This document shows, in pieces, positions 47,697-57,800 of a stretch of 64,000 nucleotides of DNA. The position numbers and the translations under genes were made by a program. This stretch comes from Hoeflea sp. (lineage in GTDB: Bacteria > Pseudomonadota > Alphaproteobacteria > Rhizobiales > Rhizobiaceae): the NCBI RefSeq assembly GCF_014359905.1, contig NZ_JACIYP010000005.1:48493-112492 (forward strand). The letters are read 5' to 3'. Within the stretch, counting starts at the first letter, position 1, and the number at the start of each line of letters is the position of its first letter. The notes under the pieces are model-generated. The model did not search any database and was not told the origin of the DNA. It saw nothing but the letters and a program-made list of their open reading frames with translations.

Positions 47697-48761
47697 TTAC
47701 TTGATCTGGTCCATCGTGTAGTAGCCGGAGCCGATCAGGATCTCTTCCCAGTTCGACTTGTCCACCGAGACCGGTTCAAGCAGGTAGGATTCCACCACCT
47801 TGACGCCATTGTTATAGGTTTCGGTATCGTTGATTTCCGGCGTACCGCCCTGCAACAGGGCATCGACCATGCCGACTGTCACGCGCGCGAGTTCGCGGGT
47901 ATCCTTGAACACCGTCGAGTACTGCTCGTCCGCCAGGATCGACTTGACCGACTGCACTTCCGCATCCTGACCGGTAACGATCGGCATTTTCAGATCGCCG
48001 GAACCGTAGCCAACGCCCTTGAGCGAGGACAGGATGCCGATCGACAGCCCGTCATAGGGCGACAGGACGCCGTGAACCTGCTTGTCGGTGTAGTGGGCGG
48101 ACAGGAGGTTATCCATCCGGGCCTGGGCGACGGCGCCGTCCCAGCGAAGGGTTCCGACCTTGTCCATGCCCATCTGACCGGAGACGATGTTGATCTTGCC
48201 GGAATCGATCAGCGGCTGAAGCACGCTCATCGCGCCATTGTAGAAGAAGAAGGCGTTGTTGTCGTCGGGCGAACCGCCGAAGAGCTCGACATTGTAGGGG
48301 CCTTCGCCGAAGCGTTCTTCCAGACCCTTGACCAGGGAGGATGCCTGCTGCACGCCGACCTTGAAATTGTCGAAGGTGGCATAGTAGTCGACATTGCCGC
48401 TTTCGCGGATCAGCCGGTCATAGGCGATGACCTTGATGCCCGAGGCCGCGGCATTTTCCAGGGCGTTGGACAGCGTGGTGCCGTCAATGGCGGCAATCAC
48501 AAGAACATTCACCCCTTTGGTGATCATGTTCTCGATCTGGGCGAGCTGGTTTGGAATGTCGTCTTCGGCATATTGCAGATCGGTCTCATAACCGGCAGCC
48601 GTGAACTGTTCGACCATCGAGTTGCCGTCGGAAATCCAACGGGCCGATGACTTGGTCGGCATTGCAATGCCGACAGTGCCCTTGTCCTGCGCCATCGCCG
48701 GCGCCGACAGCAATCCGACGCCGAACGCAAGTGTGGCCAAAAGTGAAGTAAGCTTTTTCAT
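47697..48761 (-). CDS. chvE: Periplasmic multiple-sugar-binding protein ChvE
   Basis: The 354-aa protein has a signal peptide [21 protein letters not shown] with cleavage near AMAQDK, and the two-lobed monosaccharide-binding fold ([55 protein letters not shown]). ChvE binds glucose, galactose, arabinose and other sugars and in plant-associated relatives also signals to VirA. No vir genes are visible here. The start at 48761 gives the signal peptide; the frame is open to 48785. It is the first gene of the operon. Confidence 0.93.
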   Translation of the reverse strand: MKKLTSLLATLAFGVGLLSAPAMAQDKGTVGIAMPTKSSARWISDGNSMVEQFTAAGYETDLQYAEDDIPNQLAQIENMITKGVNVLVIAAIDGTTLSNALENAAASGIKVIAYDRLIRESGNVDYYATFDNFKVGVQQASSLVKGLEERFGEGPYNVELFGGSPDDNNAFFFYNGAMSVLQPLIDSGKINIVSGQMGMDKVGTLRWDGAVAQARMDNLLSAHYTDKQVHGVLSPYDGLSIGILSSLKGVGYGSGDLKMPIVTGQDAEVQSVKSILADEQYSTVFKDTRELARVTVGMVDALLQGGTPEINDTETYNNGVKVVESYLLEPVSVDKSNWEEILIGSGYYTMDQIK

Positions 48762-48927
48762 CAAGTCCTCCCGAGACAACGCCATTCAGGCGCCAGCTCC
48801 TCCTCAGAACCGCACCTGCTGGCCAAAAATTGGGATCCAATCGAACCCTGCGCAAGTTAAGAGGTGTTTGGCATGATTTTCAAATGAATAGATTGACAAA
48901 CAGCATACCATTTTTGATAGGTTGCCG
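48762..48927. promoter_or_regulatory. Divergent control region between chvE operon and GbpR-like gene
   Basis: The 166-base gap between divergent genes must contain both promoters and the GbpR site. The sequence is AT-rich around 48870-48915. Candidate symmetric elements are TTGGCATG (48868-48875) and its partial reverse CATACCA (48904-48910), and TCAAAT/ATTGA around 48880-48896. None is as clear as the operators seen elsewhere in the window. Confidence 0.5.
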
Positions 48928-49851
48928 ATGCACCAGACCGCGCGCAGCCTACAGCTCAAGGACTTCCGGCTCATCGAGGCGATTTACGAGACCGGGCAAC
49001 TTGCTTTGGCCGCCGAGCAGCTTTCGATGTCGCAGCCGGCCGCCTCGCGCATGCTTGCCGGCATCGAGCGCAGTGTCGGCGGGGCGGTCTTTGAACGCCA
49101 TCCCAAGGGCATGACGCCGACTCAGGTTGGCATGACGCTGATCCGCAACGGCTCCAATCTGCTCAACGGGCTTGAGCAGACGCTCAAGGAAATCCGCTCG
49201 CTGAGCGAAGGCCTTGCGGGCACCGCCCGGGTCGGCTCGGTGACGGATGGCGCGGTGGCCTTTGTCGTGCCGGCCATTCAGCAGCTCAAGAAGACCGCGA
49301 TGGGCGCCGACATTCACGTCGATGTCGCCCCCAGCGACGCGCTGGTCGAGGGCCTGTTCCGGGGGGAGTATGATTTCGTGCTCTCCCGGATCCCGCCCGG
49401 CTATGACAAGCACCTGCTCGATGTGCGGCGCGGCCGCAATGAAGACATCTGTTTTCTGATGCGCGCCGGCCATCCGCTGGCGCAACACGCCTCGGCGCCG
49501 CTGGCAAGCCTTGCCAGTTTCGAATGGATTACCCAGGCGCCGCACACGCCGCTGAGACAAGCGGTGGAGGCCGTGTTCGTCTCGGCCGGCGTGGCCCTGC
49601 CGCAGGACATCGTCAACACGACCTCCATGCTGGTGATGATTGCCTATCTGGCGTCCTCGGACGCGATTGCGCCGATCCCGCGCCAGGTCGCCGCCCTCCT
49701 GGCGTCGAACAGGTCTTCGGGCAAACTGGTCACCGTCGATCCAGAGGAGAAGATCATCGTCAGTCCCTATTTCCTGATCTCCCACAAGAGCACGATCATC
49801 AGCGCGATTGCGTCGCGACTGCGGGATCTGGTGTTTGCGGCCATGAATTAG
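48928..49851 (+). CDS. gbpR: LysR-family regulator, GbpR-like, divergent from chvE
   Basis: The 307-aa regulator has an N-terminal helix-turn-helix (LALAAEQLSMSQPAASRMLA) and a C-terminal effector domain. It is divergent from the chvE-gguAB operon, exactly the position of GbpR in Agrobacterium, where it controls chvE in response to sugars. The symbol rests on this context and family, not on a search. The start at 48928 (MHQTARSLQLKDF) is preferred over a TTG at 48922. Confidence 0.85.
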   Translation: MHQTARSLQLKDFRLIEAIYETGQLALAAEQLSMSQPAASRMLAGIERSVGGAVFERHPKGMTPTQVGMTLIRNGSNLLNGLEQTLKEIRSLSEGLAGTARVGSVTDGAVAFVVPAIQQLKKTAMGADIHVDVAPSDALVEGLFRGEYDFVLSRIPPGYDKHLLDVRRGRNEDICFLMRAGHPLAQHASAPLASLASFEWITQAPHTPLRQAVEAVFVSAGVALPQDIVNTTSMLVMIAYLASSDAIAPIPRQVAALLASNRSSGKLVTVDPEEKIIVSPYFLISHKSTIISAIASRLRDLVFAAMN

Positions 49852-49890
49852 CCAGCGGCCTGAGGGAACGTTTCATGCCCTGCCGCGGAA

Positions 49891-51999
49891 TCAGTCCGCG
49901 TCGATGAAGACGCTGACGCTCGCAGCCCTCCCTTCGGCATCCATGACCGTAAGCGTTGACGCACCTTCGCTGTCGGGGTTCCAGTTCAGCACCCGCCGCC
50001 GCGTGGGCTTCGGCTGTGGCATTCCGTTCGCTATCAACCGGTAGGGCGCGACCCCACCCTGCAGCTTGATGACGAGCGGCATCATCCGGCCCGCGCCACC
50101 TGCCCCCAGCGCCACGCGCGCACCCTGCGGCGGGTAAACGATGCGGGGCGGCAGCGATCCTCCCGCCACCGCGGTGGCGGGCTCGTCGCGGCTCTTGTAT
50201 TTCCTGAGCGCAAACGGCAGCGCGCTGCGGGACCGCTCGACCACGCCATAGGGCGCCGGCGGGAAATCGACCCGGTCGAGCCCGGACCGGACAAAGGCCT
50301 CGAACAGCAAGGGCGCCGCATCGGTGATCCCCGACAGGCCTGGAACCGGCGACGCATCCGGACGCCCCACCCAGACGCCAAGCACATGGCGGCCGTCAAA
50401 CCCGATCGCCCAGGCGTCCCGGTAGCCGTAGGATGTGCCGGTCTTGTAGGCGATGGCGATGCGCGGCGCGCCTTGCGGCGCTTCCACGCCGGTGAGGATC
50501 TGGCCTACGCGCCAACTGGCCTGCGCATCGATGACCGGATTTTCGAATCCCGGTCCCGGTTCGGTCTCCACCCCGTCGCGCAGCCTGCGCGCGGTCCCGT
50601 CATTGATGAAGGCCGTGTAGAGCTGAACAAGGTCGCGAAGACTTATCCCTGCCCCGCCAAGCCCGATCGCCAGGCCCGGCGGTCCGCCGGGCGGCAATTG
50701 CAGGTCCACGCCGCCACGCTTGAGCCGCGCCAGCAGCCGCTGCGGGCCGACCGCCTCGAGAAGCCTGACGGCGGGAACATTGAGCGAGAATTGCAGCGCC
50801 TGGCGAATGCTGACCTCGCCCATGTAGTCCCGGTCGAAATTGCGCGGCCGGTAGCCGGAAAAATCCGCCGGCTGGTCGTCGATCAGCGTTTCGGCGGCAA
50901 TCAGCGCGTCCTCGAAGGCAAGGCCATAGATGAACGGCTTGAGCGCCGAGCCGGGCGAGCGCACGGCGCGGGTCATGTCGATGGCGCCCGAGCGGGCTGC
51001 GTCGAGATGCCCGGTCGATCCGACGGAAGCGAGGATCTCGCCGGTCCGGCCGTCGGCCAGAACCATGGCGAGGGATTGTTTTGCCCCAAGGCGCGCCGCG
51101 GTCTCGCGCGCCAGCTGCTCAAGGCGGTCCTGGATGCCGCCGTCGAGCGTAAGCTGCACAGGACGGGCCTCGCTGTGGGCGCCGATCGCCAGATCGGCCA
51201 GATGCGCAGCGCGGTCGGGCATGGCCAGACGCCGGTTGGGAACAGCAGCGCCCGAGGCCCGGGCGATCTCGCTCGCCGGAATCAGGCCCGCATCCCGCAT
51301 CCGGCCGAGCACCCGGTCCCGCGCCTGCCGCGCCTGGGCCTTGTGGCGGTCGGGGCGGCGGGATTCCGGCGATTGCGGCAGCGCCACCAGCAGGGCCGAT
51401 TGCGACAGGGTGAGCTTTTTGGGCTCGCGCCCGAACCAGGCAAGGCTTGCGGCTCTCACCCCTTCGAGATTGCCGCCATAGGGCGCAAGCGTGAGATAGA
51501 GCGAGAGGATCTGATCCTTGCTCAGCCGCCGCTCGATCTGCAGCGCGCGCGCCATCTGCCTGAGCTTGGCGGAGAGCGAGCGCTCCGTGCGCGGCTCGAT
51601 CAACCTTGCGAGCTGCATGCTGATGGTCGAGCCGCCGGAGACGATGCGGCCATTGCCGACGAATTGCACCGCTGCGCGCAGGAGCGCCACCGGATCGACG
51701 CCCCGGTGGGCGCGGAAGCGTCGATCCTCATAGGCGATCAGCATGTTGATATAGTCCGGGTCGACCTGATCGAGCGTGACCGGTAGCCGCCAGACGCCGT
51801 TGGAAGCGGTATAGGCCCTGAGTAGGCCCCCATCGCGATCAAGCACCTCGCGCGAGAGCTCGCTCGCTGCCTCAAGCGGCGGCGGGAAGGCATGGTCTGC
51901 CCGGTCGAGCGCGAAGAGCGCAAGCCCGCTCGCCGCTACGCAGGCTGCGGCGACGATTGCGACCAGACGCAGAACCCTCGCGCCGCGCGGCCGGGTCAT
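49891..51999 (-). CDS. pbpC: Penicillin-binding protein 1C (peptidoglycan glycosyltransferase/transpeptidase)
   Basis: The 702-aa bifunctional protein has an N-terminal membrane anchor (residues about 11-31). The glycosyltransferase domain carries the catalytic Glu91 in YEDRRFRAHRGVDP. The transpeptidase motifs are SALK (351-354), SLN (405-407) and KTG (519-521). A C-terminal BiPBP_C domain ends the protein (about 610-702). The start overlaps the stop of the alpha-2-macroglobulin gene, the conserved bacterial pairing of PBP1C with this class of protein. Confidence 0.94.
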   Translation of the reverse strand: MTRPRGARVLRLVAIVAAACVAASGLALFALDRADHAFPPPLEAASELSREVLDRDGGLLRAYTASNGVWRLPVTLDQVDPDYINMLIAYEDRRFRAHRGVDPVALLRAAVQFVGNGRIVSGGSTISMQLARLIEPRTERSLSAKLRQMARALQIERRLSKDQILSLYLTLAPYGGNLEGVRAASLAWFGREPKKLTLSQSALLVALPQSPESRRPDRHKAQARQARDRVLGRMRDAGLIPASEIARASGAAVPNRRLAMPDRAAHLADLAIGAHSEARPVQLTLDGGIQDRLEQLARETAARLGAKQSLAMVLADGRTGEILASVGSTGHLDAARSGAIDMTRAVRSPGSALKPFIYGLAFEDALIAAETLIDDQPADFSGYRPRNFDRDYMGEVSIRQALQFSLNVPAVRLLEAVGPQRLLARLKRGGVDLQLPPGGPPGLAIGLGGAGISLRDLVQLYTAFINDGTARRLRDGVETEPGPGFENPVIDAQASWRVGQILTGVEAPQGAPRIAIAYKTGTSYGYRDAWAIGFDGRHVLGVWVGRPDASPVPGLSGITDAAPLLFEAFVRSGLDRVDFPPAPYGVVERSRSALPFALRKYKSRDEPATAVAGGSLPPRIVYPPQGARVALGAGGAGRMMPLVIKLQGGVAPYRLIANGMPQPKPTRRRVLNWNPDSEGASTLTVMDAEGRAASVSVFIDAD

Positions 52000-54900
52000 G
52001 GCCTGCCGAGGACCTCAAGCATCCCTGTCGCGGTGCGCGCGGCGAGCTCGGGCCGGTACATGTCCTCGACCACCGCGGCCGGATGGGCATAGACCCCCGG
52101 CGTCACCGCGCGGACCACATAGGCCGCGACGAACTCGCGGTCGGATGACCCGTAGCGATCGAAGGCCGCCATGAACCGGTCGGTGCGGAACTCGGCATGG
52201 CTGGCCGAGATCTCACCCAGCCAGGCGAAATTGCCCAGCTCCGCGCTGCCGATCAAGCGCGGATTGTCGATGACAAAGCCTGCGGGCAGCAGATCGGTGA
52301 CGACCACGCGCGAGGTCCAGGCATTGGCCTCGCGCATCTGCAGGACCACCAGGAAGCGGTCATTCTGGTTGACCGACGAGATCGAAGCCGGCAGGCCATC
52401 GAGCGTGTAGTAGCTGCGGTCGATGGAAAAGCCGGTGCCGCCGGCGCTCAGGGGCTGCGAGGGGGCGGCCATCGTGGTCACCACCGCATCGACCGGATCG
52501 GGACCCTGGTTGACGATGGTCAGGGGATCGGCGGCGATCTCTTCGCCGCTCATCCTGGTCTCGTAAGCTCCCGCGAAGGCCTGTCCGTTGACGTTGACAG
52601 AGATCGACCGGTTGCCGGCGGTGAGCGCGCGGGCCGCCAGCACCATCCAGGCGTCTTCCTGGGTGCTGGTCGATGTCTTCGCCGTCTTGGCGTCGGTGAC
52701 AAATCGGATCAGGTCCGGCAAGATTCCCGGCGTCGGCGTCGATTCCGCCGCCAGCGCCAGCATCGCCGCACCATCGCGCAGGCTCGAACCGTAATCGTCG
52801 CGTCCGCCGATCAGCATGGCGGTCGATCGGGCATGGGCGAAGGCCGAGCGGAAGCTCTCCTCGGCCCGCTGTGCATCGCCGTAAAGCGACAGCGCCGCAC
52901 CGATCTGGGCCCGCGCCAGAGGCTGCGCAAAGGCGTCGATCTGGCTGTCGGAGTAATATCGCAGATCGGTCGCCGCGGCTTTGCGGTTGCGCGCCAGAAC
53001 ATAGAGCGCATAGGCGATGCTGCTGCCCTGTTCGCTCACATCCGTGGTGTAGGCCAGGGTGTTCTGCAGATTGTCGAGCGCCAGGCGGCTGGCGACCGGG
53101 GGAACCGAAAAGCCCTTCTCCGCCGCCCGCGTCAGGAAGTCGGTGACATAGGAATCCAGCCAGAGATCGCCCGATCCCGGTCCCCACAGGCCGAAACTGC
53201 CGGAAGACGACTGATAGGCCACAAGCCGGGTGATTGCGCTTTCGATGCGCTCCCGGATCGTGCCGGCATCGTCGCCACCAAACGTGTCGCCAAGATCGCT
53301 GAGATAAAGAAGCGGCAGCGCCCGGCTGGTGGTCTGCTCGGCGCAGCCATAGGGATAGCGGTCGAGCGCCATCAGGAGCGAGGCCACGTCGAAAGCGGCG
53401 TTGCGCGTGAGGCCCACCGTGACGGAGGCGCCGTCAAGCTGGCTGTCGGCCAGCAATTCGCCGTCGATCCGCAAGGTTCCGCCATTGCCTGCGAGGCTGA
53501 TCACGCGCCTGGTGGTGACCGGCATGGCCGCCGGCCGGACGGTGATGATCTCCTCCCGGTCGAGCGACAGCCCGTCGGGACCGGTGAGCGCGATGGTCAG
53601 CGTGTCCGATCCGGTCAGCAGCCCCTCGAGCGGCATGACCAGGCTCTCGCGGGCGCCCGAGCCCAGGTTGAGGCTCTGGCGCAGGCCGTCGCCGGTCTTG
53701 ACGCGGCCGGAGGCCGTGAACAGCTCCACGCCGTAGCTGCCGGCCGGGCCATCGGTATTGGCCAGCTCGACCAGGATCTCAGAGCGGTCTCCGGGCGCCA
53801 GGAACTGCGGCAGGCTGGCGGTGATCACCACCGGGTCGCGCACAATGACGTCCCGGGTTGCGTGGCCGAGGCCACGGCTGCTCCAGGCCACCGCGTTGAC
53901 ACGGACGGTGCCGTTGAACTGCGGCATGTCGAAGGTGACGCTGGCCTTGCCATCGGCGTCGACCGCGACCGGGCCTTCGAAGAAGGCGACGAGCCTTTCG
54001 CGCGGCGGACTGCCTTCCGAGCGCATCATGGCACCATCGCCGCCGGTGCGGATGCGGCCGGTGACGCCCGCCGAGCCGTCGATCAGGCGGCCATAGATAT
54101 CGCGGATCTCAAGCCCTAGCGCGCGCTGGCCGAAATACCATGATTCGGGATCGGCCGCCGCATGCCGGGTGAGGTTGAGAATGCCCACATCGACCGCTGA
54201 CACCGTGACGAAGGCGTCCTCGCCCGGCGTCAGGCCGGCAAGCGTGACCGGAACCGTGAAGTCCCCGCGCGGCGTCGTTCTTTCCGGCAGATCGAGACTG
54301 ACCGACAATTGCCGGTCTTCGGGGTCGACTGAGAGCCATTTGACGCCGATGGCGCGCATCGGCATGCGCGATTGTTCGTCGCCGGGCCGGTAAAGCGTGG
54401 CGGTCACATAGGCGCCGGCGCCCCATTCCTCGGTCACGATCAAGTCGATCGTGGCGCCCTCCTCACCGACAGATGCGGTGGTGGTGGCGATCAACCGCTC
54501 GGAGCCGACCGTGATCAGCGCCTGGCCTGCAAAGCGTGGCGAAATCCGCAACTGTGCGGTCTCGCCCACTCTGTAGCGATCCTTGTCGAAGGCGATCTCA
54601 AGCCCGTCCGGGGTCTCGATGGACTTGGCCTCGACATGCCAGCCGGCATCGAACAGCACGCTGGTCTCGGCGCCGTCGGCGCCGGTGACGTCGAGCCGGT
54701 AGCGGCCCCATTCCACATTGGCGGCGATTCTCGCGGGGTCCTGCTCGCTTACATCGATCTCGCCATCGGCGATTTCGGTCGTGAAATCGACGACCTCGTA
54801 ATCCCAGGAACTACCCTGCCGGTACCACTGATAGTTCCGCTCGATCCGGACCAGCGACCAGGTCGTCCCCGGCATGGCGATCCGCGCGCCGTCAGCGTCA

Positions 54901-57446
54901 ATGGCGATGATCCGGAACCCGGCTTCGCTGTTCTCGGAGACCTGGGCGTCGTCGAAATCGGGATCGATGCCGATGCGCGGACCGTCGGTTGCGACCTTGA
55001 GTTCGACGGCGCGTTCCACCGCCCGTCCGCCGCCTTCGGAGGCGCGGATTGTGACGTCAGCCTTGAGGAACTGCGTGGTGACGGGCAGTTCGCCCAGATC
55101 GATCGCCACGATCCCCTCGCCCGCCTCGTCCAGCGCCGGCAGAGTGTCGAGCGTAATCCGGGAATTCTCGAATTCCTCGTCCTCGAGCCCGAACACATAG
55201 CCCGGATAGGCGTCCAGCGTGCGCGAGCGGCTGAGCACGATCTCGCCTTCGGTCGACAGTCCGCCCGCAGGTGCGCCGTAGAGATAGCGACCGGTGACCA
55301 GGATCTGCGCGGGGCTTTCGGGGCTGACCACGCCATCGCCGGCATTGAGCTCTATCTCGATGCGGTCGGGCTGGAAATCCTCGACCAGGAACGACACCTC
55401 GGCAATGGCAGGACGCTTTGGATCGGTGTGGAGGCTGGCGCGCCAGGCGCCCTGCATGGCGTTGCCGGGAAGATCGATGGCCAGCGCATGGCCGCCCAGA
55501 TCCTCGCCGCTCGAGACCACGCGGCGGTCTTCCACCCCGTCGGGGCGCTGCAGGATGATGGTCAGCGGCAGATCGGCGAGCGCCTCGGCCTGTCCGTCGC
55601 GCGCGAGCGCGGCAAGATGCACGGTCTCGCCGGCGCGGTAGATGCCGCGTTCGGTCCAGGCCATGACGTCGACGCCGCCCGGCGACGGCCGGCCCGCGAC
55701 GCCACGGTCGGAGAGATCGAAGCCGCCCCGGGTCAAATCGAGAAAGACGAAATCGCCCTCCGGCCCCTTGGCCAGCAGCGCGGCCGGCGCAAGCCCGGAT
55801 TGGCCGCGGATCAGGCCCGGCTGGAAGGTGGCGCGGCCGTCGGCGTCGGTCACCGCCTCGCCCAGCACCTCGTTGTTGCGCGCAAGCAGCGTGAGCGAGA
55901 CCGCGCCAAGCGGCTCTGCCGTTTCCAGCGAACGCAGGAACACCGACAGCCCGTCCTCTCCGGCAAAGCTCGTGATGCCGATATCGGAAATGACGAACCA
56001 TTGCGTGGCTCGCGCCTCCCAGCTTTCGGACTTGTCGCCGAGCGGCACCGCACTCAGCACATAGACGCCCGGCTCGCGCTCAGGCAGCAGTGTGTCGACC
56101 GGGATGCTGGTGACGACTTCGCGGTTCGGCTCGTTGGCGATCTCGATGGCGCCTTCCCAGACCGGGGATCCGACATCCTGGGCGATGGAGTCGAGCGAAT
56201 AGCTCTCGAGCTGCCTCAGGAACTCCGAGCCGGAGATGATGCGGGCCAGCGCCCGTTCGCCGACGCGGAACAGTTTCAGATCCGCCGAGGGCGCGTTGAT
56301 TGTGACCAGCGGAATGCCGAGGCGGGACTTGGCGGGCAGCACGAAACTCGACCCGGTGAACCGTGCGGCCGGCGCCCGGTCGCGCACGTAGAGCGACAGC
56401 TCCACCGGCGCCTCGAGCGTCTCGTCGACGGCCGAGGGCAGGCCCTGCCGCAGCACCAGCCGGTAGCGCTGGCCGTGTGCGAGCCCGTTGACGCAGATCT
56501 GCCGTGTATCGGTCTCAATGGCCACATCGCCCGCGCCGTCGATGCTGAGGAAGCGGGAATAGTCCTCGCCCTTGACCAGGTCCTCGGAGAACTGCACGCA
56601 GACGCGCGGCGTCTCGCTGTCGGCGTCAATCGTGTTGTCGACCACCCGGAAACCGTGCGCGGCACGCAGGTTGTCATACGTCGCCCGCAAGGCGGGGGCC
56701 TCAGCGATTTCCAGGCTTGCCCGGTAGGCCGACAGGGCCGGACGCCAGTTTTCCGCCCGCTCCAGCGCTTCGCCGAGGACGGCGAGCGAGTCGGCCCGCG
56801 CCGAGGCGGTCCGGGATGTCTGGTAGGCGTTGACGGCCGCCGAGATCGCCACCGAGCGGAGACTGCGCTGCATGGTCGCATCTTGTGTCACATAGGCCAG
56901 CGATCCGCGCGACAGCTCCCGCCAGATCAGACTCTGCGCGGGGTCAGCCGCGGCCGCCATCGCATAGAACCGGATGACGCCATCCATATCGCCCTGCGCG
57001 CTCGCCGATTTCGCAAGGGCTATGTATTGGGATGCGCCGCCGCTGGCGCCGCTGGTGCGGGCAATGGTGCGCTCCCGGTAGGCGCGGGCCTCATCGAGCA
57101 GCGAGGCGGGAACGAAGGCGAGATCGGGCGCGGCGCCCAGGTCCGGTTCGCCGCCGCTGACCACCCTGCCCGCAATCGCGCCGACGAAGGGATTGATGGT
57201 GTTGTAGTCGGATTTGAGAAAACACCAGCCGGCCTTGATGTTGTAGGTGAAGGCCTTGCACTGGCGGTCGTCGAGACAGGCTGCCTCGCATTGCGCCAGC
57301 CCGATGTCCCGGACCGTTCGGAGATCAAATCCGAAATAGTCGGCGTTTTCGGTGGTTTCGATGCGGCGGGGTCCATCCTGCGCCAGCGCCGGAATCGCCG
57401 TGGCCAGGACACTGACAATCATCAGAATGCGACGGAGAACAGACAT
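51996..57446 (-). CDS. Large alpha-2-macroglobulin family protein with PAN/Apple domain
   Basis: This 1,816-aa protein has a signal peptide ending ATAIPALAQD (no lipobox), then a PAN/Apple domain with CEAACLDDRQCKAFTYN (residues about 25-85), a helical region, then macroglobulin domains and a thioester segment YPYGCAEQTTS with Cys1368. Bacterial alpha-2-macroglobulins trap attacking proteases and cooperate with PBP1C in cell-envelope defence or repair. The gene is coupled to pbpC. The intact Cys-x-Glu-Gln thioester indicates it can bind proteases covalently. Confidence 0.92.
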   Translation of the reverse strand: MSVLRRILMIVSVLATAIPALAQDGPRRIETTENADYFGFDLRTVRDIGLAQCEAACLDDRQCKAFTYNIKAGWCFLKSDYNTINPFVGAIAGRVVSGGEPDLGAAPDLAFVPASLLDEARAYRERTIARTSGASGGASQYIALAKSASAQGDMDGVIRFYAMAAAADPAQSLIWRELSRGSLAYVTQDATMQRSLRSVAISAAVNAYQTSRTASARADSLAVLGEALERAENWRPALSAYRASLEIAEAPALRATYDNLRAAHGFRVVDNTIDADSETPRVCVQFSEDLVKGEDYSRFLSIDGAGDVAIETDTRQICVNGLAHGQRYRLVLRQGLPSAVDETLEAPVELSLYVRDRAPAARFTGSSFVLPAKSRLGIPLVTINAPSADLKLFRVGERALARIISGSEFLRQLESYSLDSIAQDVGSPVWEGAIEIANEPNREVVTSIPVDTLLPEREPGVYVLSAVPLGDKSESWEARATQWFVISDIGITSFAGEDGLSVFLRSLETAEPLGAVSLTLLARNNEVLGEAVTDADGRATFQPGLIRGQSGLAPAALLAKGPEGDFVFLDLTRGGFDLSDRGVAGRPSPGGVDVMAWTERGIYRAGETVHLAALARDGQAEALADLPLTIILQRPDGVEDRRVVSSGEDLGGHALAIDLPGNAMQGAWRASLHTDPKRPAIAEVSFLVEDFQPDRIEIELNAGDGVVSPESPAQILVTGRYLYGAPAGGLSTEGEIVLSRSRTLDAYPGYVFGLEDEEFENSRITLDTLPALDEAGEGIVAIDLGELPVTTQFLKADVTIRASEGGGRAVERAVELKVATDGPRIGIDPDFDDAQVSENSEAGFRIIAIDADGARIAMPGTTWSLVRIERNYQWYRQGSSWDYEVVDFTTEIADGEIDVSEQDPARIAANVEWGRYRLDVTGADGAETSVLFDAGWHVEAKSIETPDGLEIAFDKDRYRVGETAQLRISPRFAGQALITVGSERLIATTTASVGEEGATIDLIVTEEWGAGAYVTATLYRPGDEQSRMPMRAIGVKWLSVDPEDRQLSVSLDLPERTTPRGDFTVPVTLAGLTPGEDAFVTVSAVDVGILNLTRHAAADPESWYFGQRALGLEIRDIYGRLIDGSAGVTGRIRTGGDGAMMRSEGSPPRERLVAFFEGPVAVDADGKASVTFDMPQFNGTVRVNAVAWSSRGLGHATRDVIVRDPVVITASLPQFLAPGDRSEILVELANTDGPAGSYGVELFTASGRVKTGDGLRQSLNLGSGARESLVMPLEGLLTGSDTLTIALTGPDGLSLDREEIITVRPAAMPVTTRRVISLAGNGGTLRIDGELLADSQLDGASVTVGLTRNAAFDVASLLMALDRYPYGCAEQTTSRALPLLYLSDLGDTFGGDDAGTIRERIESAITRLVAYQSSSGSFGLWGPGSGDLWLDSYVTDFLTRAAEKGFSVPPVASRLALDNLQNTLAYTTDVSEQGSSIAYALYVLARNRKAAATDLRYYSDSQIDAFAQPLARAQIGAALSLYGDAQRAEESFRSAFAHARSTAMLIGGRDDYGSSLRDGAAMLALAAESTPTPGILPDLIRFVTDAKTAKTSTSTQEDAWMVLAARALTAGNRSISVNVNGQAFAGAYETRMSGEEIAADPLTIVNQGPDPVDAVVTTMAAPSQPLSAGGTGFSIDRSYYTLDGLPASISSVNQNDRFLVVLQMREANAWTSRVVVTDLLPAGFVIDNPRLIGSAELGNFAWLGEISASHAEFRTDRFMAAFDRYGSSDREFVAAYVVRAVTPGVYAHPAAVVEDMYRPELAARTATGMLEVLGRP

Positions 57447-57800
57447 GGAAACCTCCCGCGCCCGCAATCAGCCGGGCAATTGCGAATAGTCCAAGCTCCG
57501 CTTTCGCCCGCATGCGGCGCGATGCTCCCGAGACCTGGATTTCGTACAGAGAGTAAGACTGGAATACCGCAACCGGCAAGCGGTTTTCGGGCCGGTCGCG
57601 AAGATTGAAGGAAGAGTGGGCGCGACCCAGCAAGCCATTGCGGAACGCTGCTATAATCGGTTAGAATCATATTTCCGGTTTGCCTTTGTCTGCGTGCCTT
57701 GCTGCTTGCCTGAAGGGCGTCTTTCAACATTGCGCCGACAATCCCCTTTTCGAGACGCACCAAACGCCCTATAAACATCGTCATTCACCGAGCGAAACAC
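57447..57800. other. 354-base divergent intergenic region
   Basis: The region lies between the alpha-2-macroglobulin gene (minus) and the ArsR gene (plus) and holds both promoters. A TATAAT-like hexamer lies in GCTATAATCGG near 57650, but no well-spaced -35 partner was found. No gene, repeat or RNA was recognised. Confidence 0.45.

Noticed and set aside
47697..48761. Virulence link of ChvE with VirA/VirG
   Set aside because: No vir gene or related sensor lies in the window; the operon context is sugar catabolism.
52197..57608. Long plus-strand open frames opposite the alpha-2-macroglobulin gene
   Set aside because: The minus-strand product has signal peptide, PAN domain and thioester; the plus-strand products are Arg/Gly/Ala-rich with no recognisable motifs.
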